Shown here: positions 25,200 through 34,568 of the stretch, piece after piece
Position numbering within the stretch: the stretch's first letter is position 1
Layout: every line of letters begins with the position of its first letter
Assembly (NCBI RefSeq): GCF_030150205.1
Contig: NZ_JASLGT010000009.1
Location: 124,001-188,000 of the forward strand
DNA length: 64,000 nt
Source: Niabella sp.
GTDB lineage: Bacteria; Bacteroidota; Bacteroidia; Chitinophagales; Chitinophagaceae
Reading direction: 5' to 3'
Translations under genes and position numbers: made by a program
The notes under the pieces: generated by a model
Database searches by the model: none
What the model saw: the letters and a program-made list of their open reading frames with translations, nothing else
Told to the model about the DNA's origin: nothing

Positions 25200-26315
25200 T
25201 TATTGTGTTTTCCGGTAATTCCAAATGGCCAGGGTGTTAAGGCCAATGGCAAACAGCAATTCAATAAGAAAGGTTGGTGCTATATCTGTAAAGCCGCTTC
25301 CTTTCAGGATGATCATGCGAACGGCTTTCATAAAATGCGTGATGGGGAGAAAGGCGGCGATGGATCTTGCCCAAACCGGCATACTGTCTACAGATGTGAA
25401 CAGGCCGCTCATTAAAACAAAGATCATAATAAAGAAGAAAGCAATGAACATCGACTGTAATTGATTATTGCTGACTGTGGATATAAATAAGCCAAATCCC
25501 AGAAGGGCCACCAGGTACACCGCTGCAAGCAGGTATAGGAGAAAAAGACTTCCTGCCGGAATGATCCCGTAAAAAAGGCGTGCCACCAGCAGGCCGATGG
25601 TCAATACAATCATACCAATAACCCAGAAGGGAACCAGCTTTCCTAAAATGAACTGCCATTTTTTTAGAGGAGAAACATTGATCTGTTCGATGGTGCCGAT
25701 TTCTTTTTCCCGCACAATGTTCAGCGCGGAAAGAAATCCTCCGACCAGCGTTAGCAGTAATACTAAAACGCCCGGAACAATATACCAGGTGAATTTTTCA
25801 TAAGGGTTGAACCAGGCGGAAGAGGCGATATCGATCACCGCCGGAGGGGCAACCGGCTGACCATTGCTCATCAGCCGGATATCCTGGTTGAAATCCCTGA
25901 TGACGGCGAGCAGGTAGGCAGAACCGATCCCGGATTTTGTACCGTTAATAGCGTCGGTTGTAACGTTCAGCGACTGACTGCCTTCCCTTACAAGGTTGCG
26001 TTCAAACGAAGCCGGTATTTCCAGGATGATATCGGCCGCTCCTTCTTCCAGCGCGGGCAATGCCTGTTTGTAAGCCGGAGCTGCGGCCACGATTTTAAAA
26101 TAACCGGATGCGCCGATTTTGGAAATCAGTTTTTGAGTATAAGTGCTGTGACCCATGTCAACGATCGCAATGTTGATGTTTTTTACATCGAGGTTCATGG
26201 CAAGGGGCAATATGCCCAGCTGAACAACCGGAAGTATGAGCATCATTGCCAATATGGTCCTGTTGCGAAACATCTGACGAAATTCTTTTTGTAATATAAA
26301 ACGAAGTGTTTTCAT
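25200..26315 (-). CDS. ABC-2 type permease (YbhR/YbhS-like), second subunit
   Basis: 371 residues. A first helix (TILAMMLILPVVQLGIL) is followed by a large periplasmic loop (about residues 40-170) and five C-terminal helices with NIVREKEIGTIEQINVSPLKKWQFILGKLVPF, the ABC-2 signature. It pairs with the preceding permease, whose stop overlaps its start by four bases. Together with two ATPases, a membrane fusion lipoprotein and a TolC-type channel it makes a complete exporter like YbhGFSR, which in E. coli exports drugs and cations. Confidence 0.93.
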   Translation of the reverse strand: MKTLRFILQKEFRQMFRNRTILAMMLILPVVQLGILPLAMNLDVKNINIAIVDMGHSTYTQKLISKIGASGYFKIVAAAPAYKQALPALEEGAADIILEIPASFERNLVREGSQSLNVTTDAINGTKSGIGSAYLLAVIRDFNQDIRLMSNGQPVAPPAVIDIASSAWFNPYEKFTWYIVPGVLVLLLTLVGGFLSALNIVREKEIGTIEQINVSPLKKWQFILGKLVPFWVIGMIVLTIGLLVARLFYGIIPAGSLFLLYLLAAVYLVALLGFGLFISTVSNNQLQSMFIAFFFIMIFVLMSGLFTSVDSMPVWARSIAAFLPITHFMKAVRMIILKGSGFTDIAPTFLIELLFAIGLNTLAIWNYRKTQ

Positions 26316-27418
26316 GCTAACCTTATTTTAAACCGGTTTACCGTTATGGTTAATAACAGGATGGTCATGATACAGAGAATGCTCATTTCTTTCCATACGT
26401 ATCTAAAACCTAATCCTTTCAGCATAACCGATTTTACGGCGGTGTAATACCATTTAGCCGGAACCAGGTTCGAAAGCCATTGAAAGGGCAACGGCATATT
26501 TTCCAGCGGGAAAATAAACCCGGTAAAAATGATGGTAGGCAGCATGAGCCCCATCATGGAGATAAGTAGTGCTACCTGCTGGGAGTTTGTGAAGTTGGAG
26601 ATCAGCAGTCCGAATGATAGGCTGGTAGCAATGAACAGCAGCGTGATCACAAACAATAGCGCCAGGCTTCCCAGGATGGGTACCTGTAATATATAAACCG
26701 CCAGCAACAGGATAAATGCGAAGTTCACCAGCGATAATATCAGGAAGGGAATGGCTTTGGCTACCAGTACCATTACCGGTTTGAACGGGGATACCAGCAA
26801 TAGCTCCATTGTGCCGGCTTCTTTTTCCCGTACAACCGCCACGGAGGTCAGTGCGGTACAAACGATCATCAATATGAGCGCTAACACTCCCGGTACATAA
26901 TTAATGGAGCCATTCCCTTCTTCATTGTATAACATACGCAGCTCCGGCGTAATGGTTAAGGGAATGCTTGTTGTTTTTTGTTCATCCTGCTGAAAGCTCT
27001 GTACAATCGCGCTGATATATTGCAGAACGGTTTTGGATGTGTTGGGCTCCGTACCGTCTGTAAGAACCTGTAGCGTTGTATGCCGTAGCCGGGTAAAATC
27101 ATTACTGAATCCGGCGGGAAAGATCAGGGCGGCCTTAATCCGGCCTTTTTTGAATTCGGCTTCTATGGCTGTGGGTGATAATCGCTTTTCCTGTACATTG
27201 AAAGACACGGAAGACTTAAGCCTGGCGGTAAGCCGCTGTGCCAGAAGGTCGTCGGAAACACCCGATACAACAATGGTTATATTTTTTACTTCACTGGTAA
27301 GGGCGTAGCCGAACAGCAGGATCTGCACCAGGGGCAGCCCAAACAGGATAAGGAGTGTGCGCCGGTCTCTGAAGACATGGTAAAACTCTTTGCGGATAAA
27401 AACGAATAACTGTTTCAT
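26312..27418 (-). CDS. ABC-2 type permease (YbhR/YbhS-like), first subunit
   Basis: 368 residues, same layout as its partner: N-terminal helix with LLILFGLPLVQILLFGYAL, a periplasmic loop and a C-terminal helix bundle with VVREKEAGTMELLLVSPFKPVMVLVAKAIPF. The two proteins are paralogues and presumably heterodimerise. Start 59 bases after the stop of the upstream ATPase gene. Confidence 0.93.
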   Translation of the reverse strand: MKQLFVFIRKEFYHVFRDRRTLLILFGLPLVQILLFGYALTSEVKNITIVVSGVSDDLLAQRLTARLKSSVSFNVQEKRLSPTAIEAEFKKGRIKAALIFPAGFSNDFTRLRHTTLQVLTDGTEPNTSKTVLQYISAIVQSFQQDEQKTTSIPLTITPELRMLYNEEGNGSINYVPGVLALILMIVCTALTSVAVVREKEAGTMELLLVSPFKPVMVLVAKAIPFLILSLVNFAFILLLAVYILQVPILGSLALLFVITLLFIATSLSFGLLISNFTNSQQVALLISMMGLMLPTIIFTGFIFPLENMPLPFQWLSNLVPAKWYYTAVKSVMLKGLGFRYVWKEMSILCIMTILLLTITVNRFKIRLA

Positions 27419-27477
27419 TTTTCTGCCGGTTTGTTGATTATCTATAAGCAGTGGCCGGTAAGCACATACGAATTACT

Positions 27478-28260
27478 TTAGTTGTCACTACGCCGGGCTG
27501 TTCTGGCCAGCCGGTAAAATACTTCATCCATATTGTCGCAGGCAAACCGGAGCTTCAGATTCGCGGGGGTGTCCAGCGCTTCTATTTTACCATCTACCAT
27601 AATGGTTACCCTGTTACAGTATTCCGCTTCATCCATATAATGGGTGGTTACAAAAATGGTAACCCCCTTTTCCGCTGCTTCGTAAATCATATCCCAGAAC
27701 TGGCGGCGGGTTACCGGATCTACGCCACCGGTAGGTTCGTCCAGGAAAACGATCTGCGGCTGATGAAACAGCGCCACGGCAAATGCCAGTTTCTGTTTCC
27801 AGCCCAGGGGAAGACCACCCACCAGTTTGGTCGCTTCTTTTTCCAGTCCCAGTGACCGGATCAGCTCATGGCTTCGTTCCCGGATGACCTTTGCCGGAAT
27901 GCCATAAACGCCCCCAAAGAATCGGATGTTTTCCAATGGTGTAAGGTCGTCATACAGCGAAAATTTCTGGCTCATGTACCCGATGTGCTGTTTGATCTTT
28001 TCCTGTTGTTTGTATACATCAAATCCTGCTACAGTAGCATGACCGGCGCTTGGGTAGGAGAGCCCGCATAACATGCGCATAGCGGTAGTCTTTCCTGCGC
28101 CGTTTGCTCCCAGGAAACCAAAAATTTCGCCCGGTTTTACGTAGAAGCTGATCCGGTCCACGGCCATAAAATTGCCGAATTTTTTAGTGAGCTCCCTGCA
28201 TTCAATCGTAGCGCCCGCTGTTACCGGTGGTTGTTGCTGATGGTTAATTGCCGGATCCAT
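27478..28260 (-). CDS. ABC transporter ATP-binding protein (YbhF second-half type)
   Basis: 260 residues from the ATG at 28260, which overlaps the stop of the upstream ATPase gene by 17 bases. Walker A is GANGAGKTT, Walker B is IVFLDEPTGG, and the H-loop is TTHYMDEA. The signature is VGGLPLGWKQKLAFA instead of LSGGQ, as in the C-terminal half of YbhF. In E. coli both ATPase halves are fused; here they are separate genes. The degenerate signature suggests one of two composite ATP sites may be less active. Confidence 0.93.
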   Translation of the reverse strand: MDPAINHQQQPPVTAGATIECRELTKKFGNFMAVDRISFYVKPGEIFGFLGANGAGKTTAMRMLCGLSYPSAGHATVAGFDVYKQQEKIKQHIGYMSQKFSLYDDLTPLENIRFFGGVYGIPAKVIRERSHELIRSLGLEKEATKLVGGLPLGWKQKLAFAVALFHQPQIVFLDEPTGGVDPVTRRQFWDMIYEAAEKGVTIFVTTHYMDEAEYCNRVTIMVDGKIEALDTPANLKLRFACDNMDEVFYRLARTARRSDN

Positions 28261-29233
28261 GTGGTAATGTATTTGTGGTTGCCAGCCGTATAAAACTGTC
28301 TTCGATGGTTGGCGCAATGGAATGAAGGACTATTTGCTTATGCCCCCTGGCTTCCGCATATCTTTTGATAAGTGCCGTACCATCTCCGGTGTCCTGCCGG
28401 AGTGTTACATGCAGCCATTCTCCAAAGGCATAACAACTTTCTACGTCGTTCCAGGACCGCAGGTCTTTCAACAGCCGGTAAATGGATTCGGCTTTAACGG
28501 CATACAGTGTTACGGGAAATGCCTGGGTGATTTGAGAAGGCGTTGCTACTTGAAGCATGCATCCGTTTTGTATGAGGCCGATGCGATCGCAGCGTATGGC
28601 TTCTTCCATATAGGGCGTAGATACCAATATGGTGATGCCCTGTTGCTTCAGTTTTTGCAACATCTCCCAGAACTCCCTGCGTGATACTACATCTACACCG
28701 GTGGTGGGCTCATCCAGGAATAATACGGCCGGTTTGTGAATCAATGCACAGCATAGGGCAAGCTTTTGCTTCATACCGCCGGAAAGCTGCCCTGCCCTGC
28801 GATTGCTGAAGGGTTTGATCTGATCATAAATATCTTTGATCAGCTCGTAATGGGTGGCTACACTTGTACCAAAAAGCGTGGCAAAAAATGTAAGATTTTC
28901 CTGAACGGTTAGGTCCTGGTATAAAGAGAATTTTCCGGGCATGTATCCAACGGAGCTTCGGATCTGCCGGAAGTCTTTTGTGATGTCGTATCCGGAAACC
29001 CGGGCCTGGCCCTTGTCAGCCTGCAAAAGCGTAGTAAGGATACGAAAGAGGGTTGTTTTACCAGCGCCGTCTGGCCCGATCAGTCCAAATAGTTCCCCTT
29101 TTTTTACAGCCAGGGATACGCCGGTTAATGCCTGTACAGCGCCTTTGTTATAGCTTTTGCTGATCCGATCCGCTATAATGGGCGTATCTGCTGTATCTGC
29201 TGTGGGGATGGTATGCAGATTATTTTTTTTCAT
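28244..29233 (-). CDS. ABC transporter ATP-binding protein (YbhF first-half type)
   Basis: 329 residues from the ATG at 29233, overlapping the end of the HlyD-type gene by 14 bases. Walker A is GPDGAGKTT, the signature is LSGGMKQKLAL, and Walker B is VLFLDEPTTG. The H-loop position reads STPYMEEA, with proline in place of the usual histidine, as in some YbhF-like N-terminal halves. An extra C-terminal segment of about 80 residues follows the ATPase domain. Confidence 0.93.
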   Translation of the reverse strand: MKKNNLHTIPTADTADTPIIADRISKSYNKGAVQALTGVSLAVKKGELFGLIGPDGAGKTTLFRILTTLLQADKGQARVSGYDITKDFRQIRSSVGYMPGKFSLYQDLTVQENLTFFATLFGTSVATHYELIKDIYDQIKPFSNRRAGQLSGGMKQKLALCCALIHKPAVLFLDEPTTGVDVVSRREFWEMLQKLKQQGITILVSTPYMEEAIRCDRIGLIQNGCMLQVATPSQITQAFPVTLYAVKAESIYRLLKDLRSWNDVESCYAFGEWLHVTLRQDTGDGTALIKRYAEARGHKQIVLHSIAPTIEDSFIRLATTNTLPHGSGN

Positions 29234-30161
29234 GGAATAAGACTTCGCCGTACATGCCAATTTTTAGATAGCCGTCGTTTTTGACCCGTATTTTTAGCGC
29301 GTATACCAGGTTTGCCCGCTCATTTTTGGTCTGAATGGTTTTCGGCGTAAACTCTGCTTTATCGCTGATCCAGCTGATGCTTCCGCTGTAATTTTTATAA
29401 GACCGGTTGCCATTGTCTATACGCACGGTAACCGGTTGTTGTATTTTAAGTGCAGGTAACTGATCACCGGTGATGTAGGCCCTCAATGTGAGTGTGTCCA
29501 GGTTGGCGATCTTATACAGGGCTTTCCCGATCGTGGTCATTTCACCTTGCAGTGCATATTTGGTCAGTACGGTACCGGAAACCGGGTTGATGATTTGCCC
29601 CTTTTCAACCTGAAGTTGCGTTTGCGCTTTTGCCTTTTCAAGCGGTGCCTGTTCGCTGAGAATGGCCCTGTTCTTTGTAACTGCATTTGAGTTGTATAAA
29701 CGGATCTGCTGCCGGGTAACAGCCATTTGTTTTTGTGTTTGTATGATCTGGGCGTCCATATCGTCCAGTTGTTTTTGAGGTGCAGCGGCTGCGGCAACAA
29801 GGTTTTGCAGGCGGTTGCGCTCTTTGTGCTGGTTTTGTAAAAGCGATTCCTGAGCGGCCAGCTGGCGTTGCGCTACGCGGATCTCTTCCTGCGGCGATAC
29901 GGTCTGTTGCTGAAGTGCGCTGATGCTTGCCTGTGTTTGCTCCTGCTGAAGCTGCTGTAGTGTTACATCAATCTGGCCAACTACCTGATGGTATTGCAAT
30001 GAGTCTCCTTCCTGGATGGAGAATCGTAGAAGTGTGCCGTTTTGTTCTGCTGACACAATGACCTCGTCTGCTTCAAAGTTGCCTGCTGCATCAACGTCTT
30101 TTTTATTCCCGTTGCAGGCCAGGAGCATTAAAAGCAACGCGCTGAGAAAGTTTGATTTCAT
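29220..30161 (-). CDS. HlyD/YbhG-type membrane fusion lipoprotein
   Basis: 313 residues. The lipobox is MLLAC (Cys16). The layout is biotinyl-lipoyl half (GTLLRFSIQEGDSLQYHQVVGQID), a long Gln-rich coiled-coil hairpin (about residues 60-160), the second lipoyl half (INPVSGTVLTKYALQGEM) and a beta-barrel domain. It bridges the inner-membrane ABC permeases and the TolC-type channel encoded just upstream (11-base gap). Confidence 0.93.
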   Translation of the reverse strand: MKSNFLSALLLMLLACNGNKKDVDAAGNFEADEVIVSAEQNGTLLRFSIQEGDSLQYHQVVGQIDVTLQQLQQEQTQASISALQQQTVSPQEEIRVAQRQLAAQESLLQNQHKERNRLQNLVAAAAAPQKQLDDMDAQIIQTQKQMAVTRQQIRLYNSNAVTKNRAILSEQAPLEKAKAQTQLQVEKGQIINPVSGTVLTKYALQGEMTTIGKALYKIANLDTLTLRAYITGDQLPALKIQQPVTVRIDNGNRSYKNYSGSISWISDKAEFTPKTIQTKNERANLVYALKIRVKNDGYLKIGMYGEVLFHEKK

Positions 30162-30172
30162 ATTCGTACCGT

Positions 30173-31411
30173 TTAATGTCCGGAAATGGTTTGATAATTA
30201 ACCTGCGCATTCAGCAATTGTATCTGGTGCAGGTTTTTAAATTGTTTTGCCAGGTGTTCCGCATTTAACTGGGTAATGTATTCGTGTGTAGTGATAACGC
30301 CATTCTCCAGCTGGGCGCGTGCAGACCGGGTGACCTGTGCCCGTAATGCAATGACCGTATCATCCTGTTGCAGCAACTGTGTATATTTTTCGATGTCGCC
30401 GGCCTCCTTTGTCAATGCCGTCTTTGTGTTTAGTATAAATGTTTCCCTGTCAGTTTCCAGCTCCTTACGGTTGAGTTCCATTATTTTTTTATTGTTCTGG
30501 TAGGTATATAAACTGCCCAGGGGAAAGCTAAACCGGATACCGCCTACGGCAAAGGCGTCAAACGAATTTTTTAATACATTCAATGCCGGGCGGCCATAAC
30601 CCGCTTGTACGAAGGCCGCAATTTTAGGTGCCCAGCCTGTTGTAAGTGCTTTTTCCTGTAGCGCTACGTTCTTTTTCTGCAGTTCAAAGAGCTGGAGCTC
30701 CGGGCGAAGAATTCCGGAATCATTGCGTTGAGGGGCAGGTGGTATCAGTGGTCCGGTTAGCGGTGCTCCAATCAGGAGGCCCAACATTTCCCGGGTGGCT
30801 TTCTGATCGGAAATGATGGCCGTATTACTCATACCTGCGGTTATCAATTCGGCCTTTAATTCATTTACGCTGCTTTGCGCCACCGTTCCGTTTTTTTCGG
30901 CCGCTATCGCTTTTTCCAGGGATGAAGCGATATTGGCCTTATATATCTCCTGTTGTTCCAGTTGTGCATCCAGTAACAATATGGAAAAGAATAACTGGGC
31001 AACCCGTTCTTTAACCGATTGAAAACTGATTTCGATCTGCTGTAACTGCAGGGCCTCGCCGGTTCTGAGAAGCTCTTTTTGGCTCCGGGCAATGCCTCCG
31101 TCATAGAGTGTTTGTGTAACTTCTCCCTGTATGCGGTACTGATCCTTGCTTAATTCGGGTACATCTGGCAGGGCTATCGGGATCCTGGTAACATCCGTTT
31201 GATAAGTTGCCTGGCCGCTGACAGATAGTTGCGGTAACCAGGATTTTGTTGTGTTGTCGATGGAGTACCGGGCGCTTTGTTGAAGCAGCTGCTGTTTTTT
31301 AATCGTTGGGAAATTTTTTCTTGCCAGCTGATAACAGTCATCCAGACTGAGCGACTGTCCCATACACCCGAGGGGTAGTAACAGTATAAAACAGGATATC
31401 AACCGTTTCAT
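30173..31411 (-). CDS. TolC family outer-membrane efflux protein
   Basis: 412 residues. The signal peptide (LISCFILLLPLGCMGQ) contains a possible lipobox at Cys16. The mature part begins LSLDDCYQLARKNFPTIK and has two OEP repeats with long helices. It forms the outer-membrane duct of the exporter. A TetR-type operator lies in the 51-base gap before the gene. Confidence 0.93.
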   Translation of the reverse strand: MKRLISCFILLLPLGCMGQSLSLDDCYQLARKNFPTIKKQQLLQQSARYSIDNTTKSWLPQLSVSGQATYQTDVTRIPIALPDVPELSKDQYRIQGEVTQTLYDGGIARSQKELLRTGEALQLQQIEISFQSVKERVAQLFFSILLLDAQLEQQEIYKANIASSLEKAIAAEKNGTVAQSSVNELKAELITAGMSNTAIISDQKATREMLGLLIGAPLTGPLIPPAPQRNDSGILRPELQLFELQKKNVALQEKALTTGWAPKIAAFVQAGYGRPALNVLKNSFDAFAVGGIRFSFPLGSLYTYQNNKKIMELNRKELETDRETFILNTKTALTKEAGDIEKYTQLLQQDDTVIALRAQVTRSARAQLENGVITTHEYITQLNAEHLAKQFKNLHQIQLLNAQVNYQTISGH

Positions 31412-31432
31412 ATTCGTTGTTTATTGTTTGAT

Positions 31433-31448
31433 TTAATCTCTTGATTAA
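31433..31448. promoter_or_regulatory. Second copy of TetR-type operator
   Basis: TTAATCTCTTGATTAA is a 7-2-7 inverted repeat with one mismatch. It matches the perfect site at 32118-32133 at 14 of 16 positions. It sits between the TetR gene and the TolC-type gene. Confidence 0.65.
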
Positions 31449-31462
31449 CCGTGGAACAAAAA

Positions 31463-32074
31463 CTATTTAACCTTTAACATGGCACGCATCCACTTTGGCA
31501 CCAGTTGCTTCCGGTCTTCCATAAGAACGCTGAATTGTACGCCGATCTCCGGCGAAATCACTTCTAAACCCGGACGCATGGCGAAGGGGAAAATACAGAG
31601 CGACATCATATTTATAAAAAGCTGTTCAGGTGCTATAACCGGATTTTTTTCTTTTAACTGTCTGGCAAATACGGAATGTAGTAAATGGTCGGCCCCTTTC
31701 AGCATCGCCGCGAACTTTTTAGGTGCGTTGCGCATAGCATTCAGCACAAACAGGGGCAGGTCCGGATTGTTTGCCAGCATGCTGATGTACCGGTCTGCAA
31801 TGGTATGGATCTTGTCGTCGAGCGATGAATCGGGATCCTCCAGCACGGGCAATATCAGTCCAAAAAAGCTGCTCAGTTTTTCCTGCATGATCAGTTCAAA
31901 TAATTTTTCTTTACTGCGGAAGTAGTAGTTTAACAGCGCCAGGTTGATACCGGCGGCTTCCGCAATATCCCTTGTACGGGTTGCGGCATAGCCTTTTTCC
32001 ATAAATACCTTTCGGGCCGCTTCCTTTATCTTTTCTTCCGAAGACCGTGTTTCCTGTTGTTTCTTTTTTGCCAT
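31463..32074 (-). CDS. TetR/AcrR family regulator of the exporter
   Basis: 203 residues. The N-terminal helix-turn-helix is AYAATRTRDIAEAAGINLALLNYYFRSKEKLF. The C-terminal ligand-binding part is helical and unassigned. It is the first gene on the strand leading into the TolC-HlyD-ABC genes. Two matching palindromes, one before it and one just after it, suggest autoregulation plus control of the exporter. In E. coli CecR (YbiH) plays this role next to ybhGFSR. Confidence 0.93.
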   Translation of the reverse strand: MAKKKQQETRSSEEKIKEAARKVFMEKGYAATRTRDIAEAAGINLALLNYYFRSKEKLFELIMQEKLSSFFGLILPVLEDPDSSLDDKIHTIADRYISMLANNPDLPLFVLNAMRNAPKKFAAMLKGADHLLHSVFARQLKEKNPVIAPEQLFINMMSLCIFPFAMRPGLEVISPEIGVQFSVLMEDRKQLVPKWMRAMLKVK

Positions 32075-32117
32075 TACAGCACAAAATTGAACAGAAAAAA
32101 TAATTTAAACAAATTTT

Positions 32118-32133
32118 TTAATCAAATGATTAA
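32118..32133. promoter_or_regulatory. TetR-type operator
   Basis: TTAATCAAATGATTAA is a perfect 7-2-7 inverted repeat, 44 bases before the TetR start codon. The copy at 31433 supports it as the regulator's site. Confidence 0.65.
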
Positions 32134-32296
32134 TTTTTGAAACGATCTGATACCGGCCGTTCCCCGTAAATAATGGTTAGGATATGAGCCGCTAAACGTA
32201 AAACTGGCAGCAATTTTGTTTCAGATTTTACATCCGTTGCCGCACGCTGCAGCCCAATGTGCGGTTCATTGCATTATTCACCATAAAATCTATGTT

Positions 32297-32509
32297 ATGA
32301 AACCCTTATGCCGTTCGTTTTTGCGTTTCCTTTCAGCAGGGTACCTGTTGTTATATGCCGTGGCCATCCAGGCACAGGAAGAAAAAGTAACCACTACCAC
32401 TACCAAAACGCATGTTCAGATTCAGCCCTGGATGTGGGCGGTAGGAGGAGCGCTCTTCATTCTTATTCTGGTAGCCATTTTAAAGGGCAGCAACAAAAAG
32501 AATGGGTAG
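32297..32509 (+). CDS. Small exported single-helix membrane protein
   Basis: 70 residues from the ATG at 32297, which starts a signal peptide (FLRFLSAGYLLLYAVAIQAQ). A Thr-rich stretch (KVTTTTTKTHVQIQPW) is followed by a single transmembrane helix (AVGGALFILILVAIL) and a short basic tail. Similar small proteins are common in Chitinophagaceae, function unknown. Divergent from the TetR gene across about 220 bases. Confidence 0.6.
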   Translation: MKPLCRSFLRFLSAGYLLLYAVAIQAQEEKVTTTTTKTHVQIQPWMWAVGGALFILILVAILKGSNKKNG

Positions 32510-32529
32510 CATTTACTGTAAAATAACAT

Positions 32530-33597
32530 CTAAAGCTGCCGGCTCAGTATATTTTTAAAACGGTTGATATCTACTTCCGGAAGCAGCGGGTGCTGATCCT
32601 GCAAATGCTTCACCAGTTGGTGTGCAAAATAGGGTGCCAGTGAGCAGCCCTTGGTGCCCATACCATTGAGTATGCCGATATTGGTATGAACCGGATGAAA
32701 ACCGGCAAAGGGGCGCCGTTCTACGGTAGCCGGGCGTACGGAGGCCTTATGATCTACAATCGTAAAAGGAACCTTTAACCATTGTTTTAATGTTTGTGTT
32801 GCCGATTGCCGGAAATCGGCCGTAGGATTTTCATCCTCAAAATCCCATATATAATTGGTGCCGGTCCAGAAAATACCGGGCTCGGCCATCGGTGCCAGTA
32901 ACATTGATTTTTTATACAGGTGGCCGGAAGGCAGATCGGGGGCTTCAATGATCAATGCTTCCCCTTTGTTTAAAGCAAAGGGCAATAATGAAAAATAAGG
33001 ATTGGCTGCTCCGGCGGCACCATCACAAAAGATCAGCTTATCTGCTGTTTCATTTTTGTAATGGATGGCAGATGTTCCGGCCTGGAGTTGCGAAAAATCG
33101 AAGGGGGCTTCAATCAGTTTATGCTGCAGTATTAAAAAACTGCGCCAGGCCGGCAATAGTTGCTGCAGATGTACGATATAGGCGGGTTCTATTATACCAA
33201 TGCCAAATTCATAATTGAAGTAAGGCGTATAGGGCGCTTCATCTTCAAGAATGGCAATGTAATCTTCTTTTTGCGCTAACTTTTTCAGAAAGCTTTCCTT
33301 CATGAATGGATTGGGGAAAAAGTCGATGATCCCGGTTTGAGTAATCGCAGACAGGTTCAGGAATGTTCCCATCGCTTTATATGCATTTTCGGCGAAAGGA
33401 ATAATGATGTCATCCATCCAAACCTTAACCACCCTTCGCCCGGTTACGGGGTTGATGATGCCTGCTGCCACCCTGGAAGGCGCGTGAGCATTGGGCTCGT
33501 CGATAACGATAAAATCGATGCCTGCCTGGTAGCAAAACCAGGAGAGAAAGGTGCCGCTGATGCCCTGGCCAACAATGATGATTTTGGGATGATCCAT
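32530..33597 (-). CDS. FAD-dependent oxidoreductase (DAO family)
   Basis: 355 residues. The Rossmann FAD motif is IIIVGQGISGTFLSWFCYQAG, followed by a D-amino-acid-oxidase-type body (AAGIINPVTGRRVVK) and a C-terminal GILNGMGTKGCSLAPYFA closing the FAD site. The family includes glycine/D-amino acid dehydrogenases and the C-terminal domain of MnmC; the substrate cannot be told. Convergent with the small membrane protein gene (20-base gap). Confidence 0.88.
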   Translation of the reverse strand: MDHPKIIIVGQGISGTFLSWFCYQAGIDFIVIDEPNAHAPSRVAAGIINPVTGRRVVKVWMDDIIIPFAENAYKAMGTFLNLSAITQTGIIDFFPNPFMKESFLKKLAQKEDYIAILEDEAPYTPYFNYEFGIGIIEPAYIVHLQQLLPAWRSFLILQHKLIEAPFDFSQLQAGTSAIHYKNETADKLIFCDGAAGAANPYFSLLPFALNKGEALIIEAPDLPSGHLYKKSMLLAPMAEPGIFWTGTNYIWDFEDENPTADFRQSATQTLKQWLKVPFTIVDHKASVRPATVERRPFAGFHPVHTNIGILNGMGTKGCSLAPYFAHQLVKHLQDQHPLLPEVDINRFKNILSRQL

Positions 33598-33857
33598 GAG
33601 CGAATGTATTCAAATATAAAAGACTGGCAAATAGTTTTATCCGATTGATGCTGATCTATTATCCGAACGGTTTCGACGCTTATCTGATGGGCGTCTAGAA
33701 GTAGGCCTTTGAGGGCGTGTTGGCCGGAAAATTTAAAATAGTTGCTCGCATATTGCAATACAGGCAACTCTGCTTTTGTTGCAAATGTGAAACGCTATTA
33801 TGACCTAAAGAAAAGATGATTGGGCCGATCTTTAATAGATATTCTTGATCTTTGCAT

Positions 33858-34568
33858 ATGCCGAATCCGTATTTCCATTTTAAGCAATTTGTAATTTACC
33901 AGGATCGCTGCGCAATGAAAGTGACCACGGATGCCTGCTTGTTTGGGGCCTGGGTGGCGGGTCATATGCCGGCCGAAGCTGTAACGGTACTGGATGTGGG
34001 CGCCGGAACAGGATTGCTGTCATTAATGATTGCGCAGACGGGGAACCGGTTGATCGATGCCATTGAAATACAGGAGGCCGACTATGAGCAGGCCCGGGAG
34101 AATATTGCACAAACAGACTGGCAGGCTTCAATCCGGCTGATACAGGGCGATGTGTTGAAACAGTCTTTCCCTGGTAAATATGATGTTATTATCAGTAATC
34201 CGCCGTTCTATGAACGAGATCTTAAAGGGGAACAACAGAATAAAAATATCGCGCACCACAGCGAAGAATTGTCTTTAAGGAACCTGCTTTCTTTTATCCG
34301 GGAACAACTGGCAGCTGAAGGGCGTTTTTTTTTGTTATTACCGGCAAGGAGGGAAGCGGAACTGTTACAGCAGCTGGATATGCTGGCGTTAAACATCAAC
34401 CGTTGTTGCTATGTACATCAAACAGAACGGCATGTGCCATTCCGGATCATGGTGGAATGTGGCCATAATAAAAGCGGGTATCTGCAGGAACGGATCCTGA
34501 TCCGTAGCGGAAATGAATATACCCCTGAATTTAAAGCCTTATTACAACCCTATTATTTATACCTGTGA
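33858..34568 (+). CDS. trmN6: tRNA1(Val) (adenine-37-N6)-methyltransferase
   Basis: 236 residues from the ATG at 33858. FKQFVIYQDRCAMKVTTDACLFGAW is the family start, VLDVGAGTGLLSLMIAQ binds SAM, and IISNPPFYERDL holds the NPPF motif for N6-adenine methylation. It resembles YfiC/TrmN6. The 3' end overlaps the convergent hddC-gmhB gene by 12 bases. Confidence 0.93.
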   Translation: MPNPYFHFKQFVIYQDRCAMKVTTDACLFGAWVAGHMPAEAVTVLDVGAGTGLLSLMIAQTGNRLIDAIEIQEADYEQARENIAQTDWQASIRLIQGDVLKQSFPGKYDVIISNPPFYERDLKGEQQNKNIAHHSEELSLRNLLSFIREQLAAEGRFFLLLPARREAELLQQLDMLALNINRCCYVHQTERHVPFRIMVECGHNKSGYLQERILIRSGNEYTPEFKALLQPYYLYL

